Assembly (NCBI GenBank): GCA_024642665.1
Contig: JAHEAR010000012.1
Location: 1 to 64,000, forward strand
Length of the DNA: 64,000 bases
Reading direction: 5' to 3'
Source of the DNA: Bacteroidota bacterium
GTDB taxonomy: Bacteria > Bacteroidota > Bacteroidia > Chitinophagales > Saprospiraceae
Position numbers and translations under genes: made by a program. The notes beneath the pieces were generated by a model, which had not been told where the DNA came from, did not search any database, and saw only the letters and a list, made by a program, of their open reading frames with translations. Below, one piece after another: positions 26,628 to 35,219 of this stretch; the first letter of the stretch is position 1; each line of letters opens with the position of its first letter.

Positions 26628-26947
26628 CTTATGCCGAAAATGAATGCCTTTTCCCTTCGATAATCTCCACTCGCCATAAGATTCTTTTCATTGCGGAAAA
26701 CTATCCTATTTTAATATGTAATAACAAATATTACAGCTTTTTATATATTATTAATAATATTAATGTAAAACCACTTACAAATTGGACACTTATTCCTTTA
26801 AGCGTTTAGAAAGGATCCAATAAGACAAAAGGGCATTAACATTTTTTTAGCCTCTGTGATAATTCCAGGTTAAATAAGCAAAAGCTTGTTCGATGGATAC
26901 GGTTGTACCCCTACTTTAGGATTATCATTTACGTAATCTCATTTCTT
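26628..26947. other. Gene-free AT-rich spacer
   Basis: Strongly AT-rich around 26705-26790, with long runs of A/T and ATTAATAATATTAAT-like self-complementary sequence. An open frame from 26903 runs into the next gene but is not protein-like before its ATG 26948. I see no RNA gene or clear promoter. Confidence 0.5.
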
Positions 26948-27490
26948 ATGAAGTTTCAACTTTTGTTTGCTTGTCTCACCATGGGTATACTTACCTCCTG
27001 CTCGCCCCGCTACACCTATTTTACAAAGCGACTTTATGAGGAGGAAAAATGGACGGCAGATGATGTCGAAAGCATTCAGTTTTATCTTTCAAAAGATATT
27101 GTGCTCACCCGGACGCTCGGAGCAGATGAAACCAGAATTTCCGGTGGCAAAGTAAGTGTGATTAAAGGTCGCCAGGTGGAGCAAGTGATTCTGCGCGCCG
27201 GTACCCCCGGTGTATTAGTGCACATGCCTACCGAAGATCGTTTTGCCATCAGCTTTGAAGAAGCCACAGATGATGCTTTTCTGATGTTTGGCCCAAATGC
27301 AAATCAGGGAGATCGTTTTGTACTGCTCGCTCAAGAATGGCAACAGCATACAGGACAGGTACATTATAAAGATAACCTATACACGGTGGATGCAGAAAGT
27401 GCCTTTTCCAGTCTGATGATAGATTTGAAGAAAGAAGGGCAAAGTAAATATAGTGCACATAGAGTAACTGGACGGACTGTCAGCAATTAG
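26948..27490 (+). CDS. Lipoprotein of unknown function
   Basis: About 180 aa. Type II signal peptide MKFQLLFACLTMGILTSC with lipobox LTSC (Cys18), so it is anchored in the envelope. The mature part has no domain I recognise; it is mixed alpha/beta, with a repeated theme of charged strands (SIQFYLSKDIVLTRTL, ISGGKVSVIKGRQVEQVILR). The frame is open to 26903 but the lipobox fixes ATG 26948. It is convergent with pcm, 9 bp between stop codons. Confidence 0.75.
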   Translation: MKFQLLFACLTMGILTSCSPRYTYFTKRLYEEEKWTADDVESIQFYLSKDIVLTRTLGADETRISGGKVSVIKGRQVEQVILRAGTPGVLVHMPTEDRFAISFEEATDDAFLMFGPNANQGDRFVLLAQEWQQHTGQVHYKDNLYTVDAESAFSSLMIDLKKEGQSKYSAHRVTGRTVSN

Positions 27491-27499
27491 TGCCATTCC

Positions 27500-28147
27500 C
27501 TATTGAGTCCCTTTTAGAAATGGAACGAACTTGAATTTGCCAAAGGATTCACTTCTCATTTCAGTGTCACTCACCTTGGTATAACGCCACATCGTTTGTA
27601 CATCAGCATCACCGATCGGAATCACCAGATGCCCCCCTACGGCTAATTGAGAAATTAAGTTCTCAGGAATTGCATTGGCTCCGGCAGTTACTAATATTTT
27701 ATCAAAAGGAGCAAACATTGGCAAACCGGCATATCCGTCACCAAGAAATGTTCTGATGGCTACAAAACCCAAATCGCGGAGTAGTATATCTGTTTTTGCA
27801 AATAATTTACTTTGCCGTTCAATAGTATACACTTTCGCACCCATTAGGGACAATATACATGCCTGATATCCCGATCCGGTGCCTACTTCCAACACCGTCT
27901 CTCCTTTTTGTATGTCCAATAACGAAGTCTGAATGGCAACCGTCTGCGGCTGGGAAATGGTTTGATCACTACCAATCGGGAACGCCACATTTTGATACGC
28001 CCACTCTTCAAAGGCCTTTTCCAAAAAAAGATGTCTGGGAAGTTTGTACATCGCATCTAAAACAAGCTCGTCGTGAAACCCTTCACGGCGAACGGCTTCA
28101 ATCAGTTGTTTCCTGAGTCCCTGATGCTTGTATGTATCTCTTCGCAA
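27500..28147 (-). CDS. pcm: Protein-L-isoaspartate O-methyltransferase
   Basis: SAM-dependent repair enzyme for isoaspartyl residues. Motif I VLEVGTGSGYQA, substrate motif PIGSDQTISQPQTVA, and the post-motif ILVTAGANAIPENLISQL are all present. The conserved family begins near DTYKHQGLRKQLIEAVRREG. The frame is open to a GTG at 28210, but the intervening 21 residues look unrelated, so TTG 28147 (just before RRDTYKHQ) is my choice; no ATG is available. The start remains uncertain. Confidence 0.92.
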   Translation of the reverse strand: MRRDTYKHQGLRKQLIEAVRREGFHDELVLDAMYKLPRHLFLEKAFEEWAYQNVAFPIGSDQTISQPQTVAIQTSLLDIQKGETVLEVGTGSGYQACILSLMGAKVYTIERQSKLFAKTDILLRDLGFVAIRTFLGDGYAGLPMFAPFDKILVTAGANAIPENLISQLAVGGHLVIPIGDADVQTMWRYTKVSDTEMRSESFGKFKFVPFLKGTQ

Positions 28148-28269
28148 GATTGTTAATTTTACAAGATAGTTTTGAATTAGAGTGATTAGCTTTCCATAGC
28201 ATAGGCGCACAGGAGGTCTGCCTTGAAGGGGTGAAAATACAATTTTTATATTATAAAAAATAGTAATAT

Positions 28270-29667
28270 ATGGGTGATATCAAATTTGGAACAGATGGAT
28301 GGCGTGCCATCATTGCAGATGACTATACGGTGGAAAATGTCATTCGCGTATCAGAGGCAACGGCTCTATTCATGAAAGCACGTAATATGCATAAAGCGGT
28401 CATTGGATATGATTGCAGATTTGGGGGGGTGCTTTTTGCTGAAACCGCCGCACGCGTTTTGGGAAGTCATCAGTTAGAAGTCGTCATGGGCGATCATGTG
28501 GCTACTACGCCAATGGTTTCCCTCGGTGTAAGAAAGTTAAAGGCTGATATCGGTATCGTCATAACAGCCAGTCACAATCCACCATCCTACAATGGCTTCA
28601 AATTAAAGTCTTCCTTTGGGGGTCCTTCCATTCCGGCAGATATAGCAGCCGTTGAAAGCCATATTCCGGAAAAAGCAATGAATGATATTATGACATTAGA
28701 TACCATGATGGATAGCGGACTACTCACGTATACCAATATGGAAGACATGTACTATGAGCATGTCATGGCCTGCTTTGATATTCCTTCGATTCGCATGTCT
28801 GATTTCAATATCGGATACGATGCCATGTATGGCGCAGGCTATTTAATTTTTCCAAGAATTCTTCCGACAGCCAAACTCCTGCATTGCGATTATAATCCAT
28901 CGTTTTACGGTCAGGCACCGGAACCAATTGAGCGCAACCTGCAACCATTTAGTGAAATGATTAAAGCAGATCCAAAAATGGCCATTGGAATTGCCAATGA
29001 TGGGGATGCCGATCGCATCGGAATGTTCGACGGGGAAGGAAACTTTGTGGATTCACATCACATCCTATTACTCTTGCTTTACTATTTGCACAAGCATAAA
29101 GGTTTATCAGGAAAAGTGGTGATTACTTTTTCTGTCACCGATAAGATGGTACAACTGGCTAAAAAGTTTGGCCTGGAAGTAGAAGTGACCAAAATCGGTT
29201 TCAAGTATATTGCTGAAATCATGACGACCGAAGATGTATTGGTCGGTGGCGAAGAATCCGGAGGACTGGCAGTCAAAGGTCATATTCCGGAACGCGATGG
29301 CGTATGGATCGGCTTGATGATTCTTGAGTTTATGGCCAAGACCGGAAAGACACTGCAGGAACTCGTTCAACTCGTCTATGACGAAGTGGGCACCTTTGCT
29401 TTTGATCGCTATGATCTTCATATCACCCAGGAATTAAAAGAACAGGTGATTGAAAATTGTAAGGCAAATAAATATAATTCATTTGGTTCGCTGAAGATTA
29501 CGAAAACAGAATCATTGGATGGCTTTAAATATTATCTGGATAATGATACCTGGATTATGATCCGGCCATCCGGAACAGAACCTGTCCTGCGCGTATATTG
29601 CGAAGCGCCGAATCGGGAAATTGCTAAATCGACGCTGGATACGGTAAAGGAAGTCTTGCTAAGTTGA
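28270..29667 (+). CDS. Phosphohexomutase (phosphoglucosamine/phosphoglucomutase family)
   Basis: Four-domain alpha-D-phosphohexomutase, 465 aa. N-terminal IKFGTDGWRAIIADDYT, active phosphoserine Ser101 in TASHNP, metal loop NDGDADRIG, sugar-binding GGEESGG, and phosphate-binding RPSGTEPVLRVYCEA. The family includes GlmM, phosphoglucomutase and phosphomannomutase; the IIADDYTVENV opening and GEESGGLAVKGHIPERDG favour a phosphoglucomutase/phosphomannomutase of the short Bacteroidota type, but the substrate cannot be decided from sequence alone. Single gene. Confidence 0.88.
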   Translation: MGDIKFGTDGWRAIIADDYTVENVIRVSEATALFMKARNMHKAVIGYDCRFGGVLFAETAARVLGSHQLEVVMGDHVATTPMVSLGVRKLKADIGIVITASHNPPSYNGFKLKSSFGGPSIPADIAAVESHIPEKAMNDIMTLDTMMDSGLLTYTNMEDMYYEHVMACFDIPSIRMSDFNIGYDAMYGAGYLIFPRILPTAKLLHCDYNPSFYGQAPEPIERNLQPFSEMIKADPKMAIGIANDGDADRIGMFDGEGNFVDSHHILLLLLYYLHKHKGLSGKVVITFSVTDKMVQLAKKFGLEVEVTKIGFKYIAEIMTTEDVLVGGEESGGLAVKGHIPERDGVWIGLMILEFMAKTGKTLQELVQLVYDEVGTFAFDRYDLHITQELKEQVIENCKANKYNSFGSLKITKTESLDGFKYYLDNDTWIMIRPSGTEPVLRVYCEAPNREIAKSTLDTVKEVLLS

Positions 29668-29774
29668 AATAAAAGCAAATGATATTTTTGCGGCTGCAAA
29701 AAATAATCACGGCATTTTAGACAATAGCGATTTATTTAGCTGTTATATTTTAATCATCGGTTTATCTTTAGTCT

Positions 29775-30083
29775 ATGGGTACATTATTAAATGCTACATG
29801 CCGAAGCTGCGGCTACACCAGTTCCGGTTTGCTTTTTGGTTACTCGATGATGAATCCAACAGCTCGCGTACCGGCTATCCGAAAAGATACAGGTGCATTC
29901 GTCGTGGAGGATTTGTCGGATGATCCCAATCTTCAATTTTACCATCAGCGTGAGATGTATCAGGAGAAAATCGAAGGATATGGCATCCAGTGCGCTGAAA
30001 TATCACTTAATCCAACGAGCAATCTTTGCCCTTCTTGCGGAGATTACACCATGGATTTTGAAGTTTTTGGTGAGTTTGATTGA
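29775..30083 (+). CDS. Small zinc-ribbon protein
   Basis: 102 aa. CRSC (Cys9, Cys12) at the N-terminus and CPSC (Cys85, Cys88) near the C-terminus frame the protein and probably bind one zinc. The middle is polar with no recognised domain. A TATCTTTA sequence (29763-29770), one base off the -7 consensus, lies 4 bp before the ATG. Function unknown. Confidence 0.7.
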   Translation: MGTLLNATCRSCGYTSSGLLFGYSMMNPTARVPAIRKDTGAFVVEDLSDDPNLQFYHQREMYQEKIEGYGIQCAEISLNPTSNLCPSCGDYTMDFEVFGEFD

Positions 30084-30280
30084 AGGAGATTCCAGACGGG
30101 AAGCCTGATCCTGGATACCATTTTTGGGTATTCGTAGTTCTAAGCAGCGCATTCTGCTCTTTCTACTACGCATTCCTCCCTTTGCTCTGCGCCCTCTGCC
30201 CTCTGGTCTACGCCCTCTGCTTCCCGCCCATTTCTGGCGAATTAATATCTTTATACCGGAAGCTTATTTAATTCAAATCC
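30084..30280. repeat. Spacer with pyrimidine-rich word repeats
   Basis: From about 30150 to 30236 the plus strand is almost pure pyrimidine plus G, built of imperfect words such as GCTCTGCGCCCTCTGCC and GGTCTACGCCCTCTGC. No ORF with protein character. It resembles the word tracts elsewhere in the window (TCTGCG type). No promoter was recognised before the sulfatase. Confidence 0.55.
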
Positions 30281-31900
30281 ATGAGGAAAGTTTTTTTCAA
30301 TAGTATCACGGTAGTGATTGTGTTTATTGTTTCCTGCACCTACCCATTTACCACCGCCACTTACAAGTGGAATATTAAATGGGACAAGGAAGAATTGGCT
30401 GCCAAAGAACAATTCCTGCAACAGGATTTGCCACCGGCTACAAAGGATAAGGCCCCCAATATTCTGTTTATTGTCGTAGATGATCTTGGCAAGTACGAAA
30501 TCTCTTCCTATGGTTCTGTGACCATGAAAACACCCCACATTGATCAATTAGCATCAGAAGGCGTTCGCTTTACGGATTGCTATGTCAGCTCACCTGTATG
30601 TGCGCCTTCGAGAGCAGGCATGATGGCCGGCAGATATCCAACGCGGTATGGTTTTGAAACACAACCGATGGAGTTGTATCCAAACAATCTGGCGGTCTAT
30701 GCATTAGGTAAACATCTGATCAATACCGGCGATTTTGTGCTGGATGCCAAGCCTAAGTTTCCGCCTGAGTGGCAGATCCAAAAACAAGGATTGCCACCCA
30801 CCGAATATACCATAGCTGAGATATTAAAAATTAAGGATTACAATACAGCCTGCATTGGTAAGTGGCATCTTGGGTTTGCCGACAAAATGACCCCAAACAA
30901 TCGGGGTTTTGATTATCAATACGGATTTTATGGCGCCTTTAGTTTGTATTCCGAAAAAAAGGATGATCCGAACATGGTCAACTTTGTACAGTCATCCTTT
31001 TCCTCCAAACATCAGTGGCAGGTCGGCCGCAAAGAAACCAGCGCTATTCGGCGAAATAGTAAACTGATCAAGGAGACGCGGTATCTTACTGAAGCCATTG
31101 CAGAAGAAGGTCTGGAATTCATGGCTAGGCATAAAAATGATGAAAACCCATTCTTTTTATATCTGGCTTTCAATGCACCGCATGTTCCGTTTCAGGCGCC
31201 TCGTATGTACTATGAGATGGAAAGCGCCGATAAAGAAGATAATGTCCGTGTTTATCATGCCATGATTCATGCCCTGGATGACGCCATAGGTTCTATCATG
31301 GAGAAAATGGAATCGCTTGGACTGGATGAAAACACACTGATTTATTTCATCAGCGACAATGGAGGGGCCAGTTATACAAAGGCCACGACAAATGGACCTT
31401 ATAAAGGGGGCAAACTTACGATGTTTGAAGGAGGTGTCAATGTTCCGTTTATTATGAAATGGAAAGGACATATCCCCGCCGGCACTGTCTATGAACATCC
31501 GGTCAGCTCCATGGATGTATTTATGACGTCCGCACAACTGGCAGAAGCTCCGCTACCACAGGACAGAGTGTATGACGGCGTGAATTTGCTGCCGTTCATT
31601 ACGGGTTTGAATGATGAAAAGCCGCACGATGTTTTTTATTGGAAGGCTGACCACATTCAGGCAATGCGCAAAGGAGATTGGAAATTCCTGCTGAGTACAA
31701 GAGATAAGTGGATGGAGTTATACAATATCAGCACGGATCGCTACGAACATTATGATCTGCATGATGTCCGGCAGGATACCCTTAATCAACTCAGACTTGA
31801 GTTTGATGTCTGGCAGAAAGATCTGAAATCACCCATGTGGCCCCGGTTGATGGATCATAAGTTTACTATTGATGGCAAAGAATATTTATTTCCGGCTTAA
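30281..31900 (+). CDS. Sulfatase (arylsulfatase family), lipoprotein
   Basis: 539-aa alkaline-phosphatase-superfamily sulfatase. Type II signal with lipobox IVSC (Cys19). Calcium ligands in ILFIVVDDLGKYE (Asp67-Asp68), formylglycine motif Cys107-Ala-Pro-Ser-Arg (CAPSR) requiring FGE-type maturation, TACIGKWHLG with catalytic Lys/His, and FISDNGGASYTKATTNGPYK. It probably removes sulfate from polysaccharides or other sulfated compounds at the cell surface. No anaerobic maturase or glycoside hydrolases lie beside it. The following barrel gene starts within a few bases. Confidence 0.92.
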   Translation: MRKVFFNSITVVIVFIVSCTYPFTTATYKWNIKWDKEELAAKEQFLQQDLPPATKDKAPNILFIVVDDLGKYEISSYGSVTMKTPHIDQLASEGVRFTDCYVSSPVCAPSRAGMMAGRYPTRYGFETQPMELYPNNLAVYALGKHLINTGDFVLDAKPKFPPEWQIQKQGLPPTEYTIAEILKIKDYNTACIGKWHLGFADKMTPNNRGFDYQYGFYGAFSLYSEKKDDPNMVNFVQSSFSSKHQWQVGRKETSAIRRNSKLIKETRYLTEAIAEEGLEFMARHKNDENPFFLYLAFNAPHVPFQAPRMYYEMESADKEDNVRVYHAMIHALDDAIGSIMEKMESLGLDENTLIYFISDNGGASYTKATTNGPYKGGKLTMFEGGVNVPFIMKWKGHIPAGTVYEHPVSSMDVFMTSAQLAEAPLPQDRVYDGVNLLPFITGLNDEKPHDVFYWKADHIQAMRKGDWKFLLSTRDKWMELYNISTDRYEHYDLHDVRQDTLNQLRLEFDVWQKDLKSPMWPRLMDHKFTIDGKEYLFPA

Positions 31901-31904
31901 CGCG

Positions 31905-32537
31905 ATGACCATGTATATGAAAAGGTTTTTTATTCCATTGGTATGCACTTGTTTTTTCTGTTTAGTGCTACTGCCTTCTGCAAAATCTCAGGTGTTCTAT
32001 ATTGGTGTTCAGGCCGGACCAACCTATTCCTGGTACAAATCTCCTCCGTCGGATGTGATCCTGTCATCAAGTGGCTGGGGACATAATATTGGTTTCTTTC
32101 TTCGATATGGAAAGCGCCCATTTTATCAGGTGGGATTTGACTGGACCAGAGATGACAATGATTTTTCAGCTTATTTTCCTCAATTTGACGTTAAGTTTGA
32201 AGACAAGGTGCCTTTTCATAATTTTGATTTTTCAATCAAGGTAGGGTATGAAATTGTTCAGACACCCTACTTTAAATGGAGTGTATTTGGCGGACCGTTT
32301 ATCGGACGTTCGTTGCTTTTTAAGACCAATGATTTCGACTTTGCCAAAACAGATTTTATCAATCCACAAGTTGGTCTGATTGCCGGTACCGGATTTCAAA
32401 TCACAAACTTTATCATCAGTATAGATTACAACCTGCACCTGTCCGGTCTCTTTACCCCGGTCGATGTTGAAGGCTTTGATGTTGACTTTAGTGGTAAACT
32501 CCAGATATTGTCCATCAAGTTTGGTATGCAGTTTTAG
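31905..32537 (+). CDS. Outer-membrane beta-barrel protein (PorT-like)
   Basis: About 210 aa. Signal peptide (FFIPLVCTCFFCLVLLPSAKS) followed by VFYIGVQAGPTYSWYKSPPS and repeated barrel strands ending KFGMQF. The pattern is that of small Bacteroidota outer-membrane barrels of the PorT/OMP_b-brl type. ATGs at 31905, 31911 and 31917 are all possible; an earlier one (31869) would overlap the sulfatase. Probably co-transcribed with the sulfatase, with which it is nearly contiguous. Role unknown. Confidence 0.75.
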   Translation: MTMYMKRFFIPLVCTCFFCLVLLPSAKSQVFYIGVQAGPTYSWYKSPPSDVILSSSGWGHNIGFFLRYGKRPFYQVGFDWTRDDNDFSAYFPQFDVKFEDKVPFHNFDFSIKVGYEIVQTPYFKWSVFGGPFIGRSLLFKTNDFDFAKTDFINPQVGLIAGTGFQITNFIISIDYNLHLSGLFTPVDVEGFDVDFSGKLQILSIKFGMQF

Positions 32538-32564
32538 TAGCAAACCTTTTCTCTTTCTCTGCTT

Positions 32565-33341
32565 ATGCCTGCGATCAGGACAGTCAACGTGACACGCTAT
32601 ATTACGCCTTTGAGAGAAGGCGGGTCATTGCCTGCGATTGCAGAGGCCGACGATGATTTTATATATGTATTAAAATTCAGAGGTGCAGGCCAGGGTCCAA
32701 AAGCGCTCATCGCCGAACTGCTGGGAGGAGAAATAGCCAGAGCCCTTGGTTTGCGCGTGCCTGAGATTGTGTATGCAGAATTAGCAGAGGGCTTTGGACG
32801 AATGGAGCGGGATGAAGAAATACAGGATTTGTTGAAATTTAGCGTTGGACTCAATCTGGGCTTGCATTACCTGACAGGCGCTATTAGTTTTGATCCAACC
32901 GTGCATCAGGTGGATGAATTAAATGCCTCGCTGATCGTTTGGTTGGATAGTTTTCTGATGAATATGGATCGGACGGCAAAAAACACAAATATGCTCATCT
33001 GGCACAGAGAGCTTTGGCTGATTGATCACGGAGCATCCCTTTATTTTCATCATAGGAATCAGGACTGGCAGGAAACGGCTAAAAATCCATTCCCTTTCAT
33101 TAAAGATCATGTCCTACTCAAGCAAGCCAATATCCTTTCTACGGTTGATCACAAAGCGAAAATAATATTGACACCGGAAAAGTTTACTGCAATAGTCTCT
33201 GAAATACCAGAAGCTTGGCTGGATGAGAGCACATCTTTTGAATTGCAGCGACAACGATACTTGCAGTATTTTATAACACGCTTATCCAATACATCAATTT
33301 TTATAAACGAAGCTGAGCATGCAAGAGAAGCACTTATTTGA
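32565..33341 (+). CDS. HipA-like kinase family protein
   Basis: 258 aa. N-terminal DDFIYVLKFRGAGQGPKALI resembles the nucleotide lobe of HipA-like kinases, and the C-terminal half carries NMDRTAKNTNMLIWH with a catalytic-loop-like Asp-Arg and Asn, followed by LWLIDHGASLYF in place of the metal-binding DFG. It lacks the HipA N-terminal subdomain and any HipB partner. Instead its 3' end overlaps the next gene, DUF3037, by 23 bp; HipA-like plus DUF3037 is a recurring but uncharacterised bacterial pair (recalled). It could be a toxin-like kinase or a regulatory kinase; no function is shown. Confidence 0.8.
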   Translation: MPAIRTVNVTRYITPLREGGSLPAIAEADDDFIYVLKFRGAGQGPKALIAELLGGEIARALGLRVPEIVYAELAEGFGRMERDEEIQDLLKFSVGLNLGLHYLTGAISFDPTVHQVDELNASLIVWLDSFLMNMDRTAKNTNMLIWHRELWLIDHGASLYFHHRNQDWQETAKNPFPFIKDHVLLKQANILSTVDHKAKIILTPEKFTAIVSEIPEAWLDESTSFELQRQRYLQYFITRLSNTSIFINEAEHAREALI

Positions 33342-33708
33342 GTATGCGGTCATTCGGGTAGTTCCGCATGTTGAGCGGGAAGAATACATCAATGTAGGCG
33401 TGATTCTATATTGTAAGCAAGAGAAATTTCTTAGCGTTCGGTGGGCTTTGGATGAAATTCTGATGATGCAATTTGCTCCGGATATTGATATGACCGAGTT
33501 GAAAGATAACCTTCGTGCTTTTGACGTAATCAGCAAAGGAGGACTTGACGGCGGTACGATTGGGGCATTGGAAATGGCGGAACGATTCAGATGGCTGACA
33601 GCGACCAGAAGTACTATTCTACAGCCCTCCAGTGTTCATCCGGGATACACTATTGATGCGGAGGCTACGCTGGACAAGCTGTTCAATCAGCTGGTGAAAA
33701 GAAATTAA
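33319..33708 (+). CDS. DUF3037 domain-containing protein
   Basis: 129 aa. The family opening FEYAVIRVVPHVEREEYINV and the later VRWALDEILMMQFAPDIDM identify DUF3037. Overlaps the HipA-like gene by 23 bp and so is translationally coupled to it, implying a stoichiometric partner. DUF3037 has no known biochemical role; an antitoxin-like or substrate role for the kinase is only a guess. Confidence 0.82.
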   Translation: MQEKHLFEYAVIRVVPHVEREEYINVGVILYCKQEKFLSVRWALDEILMMQFAPDIDMTELKDNLRAFDVISKGGLDGGTIGALEMAERFRWLTATRSTILQPSSVHPGYTIDAEATLDKLFNQLVKRN

Positions 33709-33787
33709 AGAAGCTAATGGTAAATTGAAACAGGGTAAAAGGGAGGTCGAAATTGAACCGAATGATACCAATTCCAGGCTATTTGCC

Positions 33788-33827
33788 ATTTTAAAAGACA
33801 GTATAGCGAGGGTCTTTTCTTAAAATG
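33788..33827 (+). terminator. Imperfect hairpin after DUF3037
   Basis: Inner stem AAAAGAC (33793-33799) / GTCTTTT (33812-33818), extended outwards by CATTTT and AAAATG with a 3-nt bulge. It ends in an A/T-rich stretch and is a plausible terminator for the kinase/DUF3037 pair. Confidence 0.45.
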
Positions 33828-33941
33828 CTAGATATTAATTGATCAACATAAATGAAATCCTTTTTCACTGATAGTGTCCAATGATTTTAATTTGATTGGA
33901 GATTTGGACCTTCTACTGTATTAGAGATTGATTTCTAATAG

Positions 33942-33950
33942 TATATTTGC
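33942..33950 (+). promoter_or_regulatory. -7 box that fixes the start of the next gene
   Basis: TATATTTGC is a perfect -7 box. It lies inside the open frame that extends upstream to a TTG at 33928, so the translated start must be the later ATG at 33976. No -33 TTTG at the expected distance. Confidence 0.55.
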
Positions 33951-33975
33951 ACACATTTTTAAAAACATTAAGCCA

Positions 33976-34596
33976 ATGATTAAGCAATTATTTTTTTTAG
34001 TAATATGCCTTGCGCTGTTCAGCGTGGCATGTAAATCTGAGAATCAAGAAACCAATGAGGAATCTGAAATGGCACAAGACACAACTGCAACGGTAGGAGT
34101 AGTTGATTCTGCAGCAATTACCGCGTTGTACGCTGCCAGCCATGCTAAAAAAGTTCCGACAAACCAAAACATGCACAAATCCACTGAAAGTGGAAAGATG
34201 GCTAAGGTAGACAGTGATCCGGTCATTAATCATCATGAATCTTCTGATGACGCAGCAATTGATCTGATGGATGAAAATGGCTATTATTTTCACCCTTCTA
34301 AATGGGCTAGTTTCCCCGGAGGAGAGGTAGCACTGGATAAATACCTGGAAGATAATATTAAGTATCCAGCCATGGCGGTAGATAACGATGTGGAAGGTAC
34401 TGTTTATGCCACCATGTATGTGGATGAATCCGGTAATCTTGTAGATGTAGCTATAGCCGGAAAACGCATTGGGTATGGACTTGAAGAGGAGGTCCTACGC
34501 GTGTTGAAAAAAATGCCGGTATGGACACCCGGAGAGAATAATGACCAATCGGTAAAAACAAAATTTACCCTACCGGTAACTTTTGATTTACAGTAA
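33976..34596 (+). CDS. TonB C-terminal-domain lipoprotein
   Basis: About 206 aa. Type II signal IKQLFFLVICLALFSVAC (lipobox FSVAC). A low-complexity linker follows, then a TonB C-terminal domain (VALDKYLEDNIKYPAMAVDN through GYGLEEEVLRVLKKMPVWTP). TonB-C domains without the transmembrane TonB N-terminus are common in Bacteroidota envelope proteins. No TonB-dependent receptor is adjacent, so its partner is unknown. The -7 box at 33942 supports ATG 33976. Confidence 0.8.
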   Translation: MIKQLFFLVICLALFSVACKSENQETNEESEMAQDTTATVGVVDSAAITALYAASHAKKVPTNQNMHKSTESGKMAKVDSDPVINHHESSDDAAIDLMDENGYYFHPSKWASFPGGEVALDKYLEDNIKYPAMAVDNDVEGTVYATMYVDESGNLVDVAIAGKRIGYGLEEEVLRVLKKMPVWTPGENNDQSVKTKFTLPVTFDLQ

Positions 34597-34616
34597 TACG
34601 ACATTGACGATACACT

Positions 34617-34648
34617 AAAAAGGGCTGTCTTTAGACAGCCCTTTTTTT
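34617..34648. terminator. Strong bidirectional terminator
   Basis: AAAAGGGCTGTC, loop TTTA, GACAGCCCTTTTTTT. A stable GC-rich stem with A-tract and T-tract on both sides, so it terminates both the TonB-C gene (plus) and the small membrane gene (minus), whose stop codons flank it. Confidence 0.88.
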
Positions 34649-34673
34649 GTCAGCCAGAGAAGACAAATTAGCA

Positions 34674-35087
34674 TTATGATTTGGCACCGGCCCATTTTCC
34701 ACCTAACCAGACCATTGGCAGATAGGCTAAAGCGATATCTGTTACATTAAACCACATCGGGGCAGAAAGAGAGATTACATTTATTATACCTCCAATCAAA
34801 AACAAAGCCCCGACGATGAGTGCCGCTCTCATTTTATTGTTTCCTGCCAATTTTACAGCGATAAAGGCGCCCACCAAAGTGCCAAGTGCATGAGCCAGAA
34901 AAGGCATGATGTAATGTTTCGGCTCAAAAAGGTGCATGTTGTCTTTCAGACTTTCGACTGAAGTTGGGTCAATGCCCTCGGGAAGTGGCACGACAGAGCT
35001 GCTCAACATGATAATACCCATATTAACAAAGCTGCCGATTAAAGTACCTGCTAGTATGGCAAGGATGTTTCGAAAGGTTGGATTCAT
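34674..35087 (-). CDS. Small four-helix membrane protein
   Basis: About 137 aa from ATG 35087 (MNPTFRNILAILAGTLIGSF). Four hydrophobic segments are visible: near the N-terminus, IMPFLAHALGTLVGAFIAVK, AALIVGALFLIGGIINVI, and DIALAYLPMVWLGGKW. No domain recognised; the family is a common unannotated Bacteroidota membrane protein. The frame extends upstream to 35117 but the ATG at 35087 puts the first membrane segment at the N-terminus. Confidence 0.65.
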   Translation of the reverse strand: MNPTFRNILAILAGTLIGSFVNMGIIMLSSSVVPLPEGIDPTSVESLKDNMHLFEPKHYIMPFLAHALGTLVGAFIAVKLAGNNKMRAALIVGALFLIGGIINVISLSAPMWFNVTDIALAYLPMVWLGGKWAGAKS

Positions 35088-35219
35088 AATTTTATTGGTT
35101 TTTGATGAAAAACACAAAAGTTATATTTAAATGGATCATTAGCATTCAGAACTTTGAATATAATAAATGCCACCAGCCAATAAGGTGTGCCTGAACTTGA
35201 AACCCAAATAGGAATATTT

